Position numbers and translations under genes: made by a program. Below the pieces are notes generated by a model. It was not told where the DNA came from. It saw nothing but the letters and a program-made list of their open reading frames with translations, and ran no database searches. This document shows positions 63,879 to 64,000 of a stretch of 64,000 nucleotides of DNA, piece by piece. Position 1 is the first letter of the stretch; each line of letters starts with the position of its first letter. Source of the stretch: Rhizobacter koreensis (GTDB lineage: Bacteria > Pseudomonadota > Gammaproteobacteria > Burkholderiales > Burkholderiaceae_C); the NCBI RefSeq assembly GCF_013366375.1, contig NZ_JABWMJ010000010.1, positions 154,535 to 218,534 of the forward strand. The letters are read 5' to 3'.

Positions 63879-64000
63879 TGACCTGCCCCCCTCCAGCCGT
63901 ACCAAGGTAATAGAAGGGAAGTCCGCTCATCAGGAGAATGGCGGGCATGAGGAAGAGCAAGTACAGCGAGGAACAGATCATCGGGTTCCTCAAGCAGGCT
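63879..64000 (+). mobile_element. IS3-family insertion sequence, left end (continues past window)
   Basis: Starts at about 63879 with TGACCTGCCCCCC, the kind of terminal repeat seen in IS3-group elements, and carries the beginning of an orfA. Its end lies 52 bp from the start codon of the small membrane protein, so it may affect that gene's promoter. Confidence 0.6.
63947..64000 (+). CDS. IS3 family transposase OrfA, N-terminal fragment (cut by window edge)
   Basis: MRKSKYSEEQIIGFLKQA is the characteristic N-terminus of the IS3-family (IS407-type) OrfA helix-turn-helix protein. An in-frame ATG at 63938 (MAG) precedes it. The remainder lies outside the window. Confidence 0.85.
   Translation, partial: MRKSKYSEEQIIGFLKQA

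Overview
The window is uniformly GC-rich chromosomal DNA of a betaproteobacterium, most likely of the order Burkholderiales. Supporting signs are the surE-pcm-nlpD string, the ygfZ/DUF4936 pair, the run mltG-tmk-holB-pilZ-tatD, the block rimP-nusA-infB-rbfA-truB-typA, a PEP-CTERM protein (implying an exosortase elsewhere) and a three-gene TRAP transporter. Genus cannot be fixed from sequence reading alone.

Layout. 1-3.5 kb: truncated tannase/feruloyl-esterase-like lipoprotein, then a small stress-type cluster (PPOX-like flavoprotein, helical protein, DUF378 membrane protein) divergent from a MerR-type regulator. 3.6-15.6 kb: mostly housekeeping (quinone reductase; surE, pcm, nlpD, exonuclease; Fe-alcohol dehydrogenase; a thioesterase-acetyltransferase fusion; ygfZ; mltG, tmk, holB, pilZ, tatD). 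15.6-29 kb: mixed accessory and metabolic genes (GcvA-like regulator, hydrolase-like lipoprotein, NadM-Nudix enzyme, HbpS/GlcG-like protein, periplasmic M16 peptidase, MFS exporter, old yellow enzyme, dodecin, AMACR-like racemase, TonB receptor). 31.3-41.6 kb: a self-contained catabolic island of two convergent operons, TRAP transporter plus a divergent AroQ paralogue on + and aldehyde dehydrogenase, CoA-transferase, citryl-CoA-lyase-like enzyme and ThDP enzyme on -, with a divergent IclR regulator. 41.9-44.7 kb: three exported proteins (PEP-CTERM, ThuA-like, unknown). 44.8-53.2 kb: translation/transcription operon on -. 53.5-58.5 kb: fabI, basic amino acid decarboxylase, HDOD protein. 58.65-64 kb: tRNA-Ser(GGA) followed by a genomic island (P4-type integrase, a large membrane-anchored KAP NTPase with a small membrane partner, start of an IS3-family element at the right edge).

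How it works together. The 31-41 kb region looks like a pathway for an imported organic acid: TRAP uptake, lyase/dehydratase-type chemistry by the AroQ paralogue, ThDP-dependent decarboxylation or carboligation, aldehyde oxidation, CoA activation by a class III CoA-transferase and retro-Claisen-type cleavage by a citrate-synthase-fold lyase, probably controlled by the IclR protein. I know no characterised pathway with this exact gene set; it is the best candidate for an undescribed metabolic system. The tRNA-Ser island with its KAP NTPase is the best candidate for an undescribed defence-type locus. All functions are assigned by reading motifs; no database search was run.
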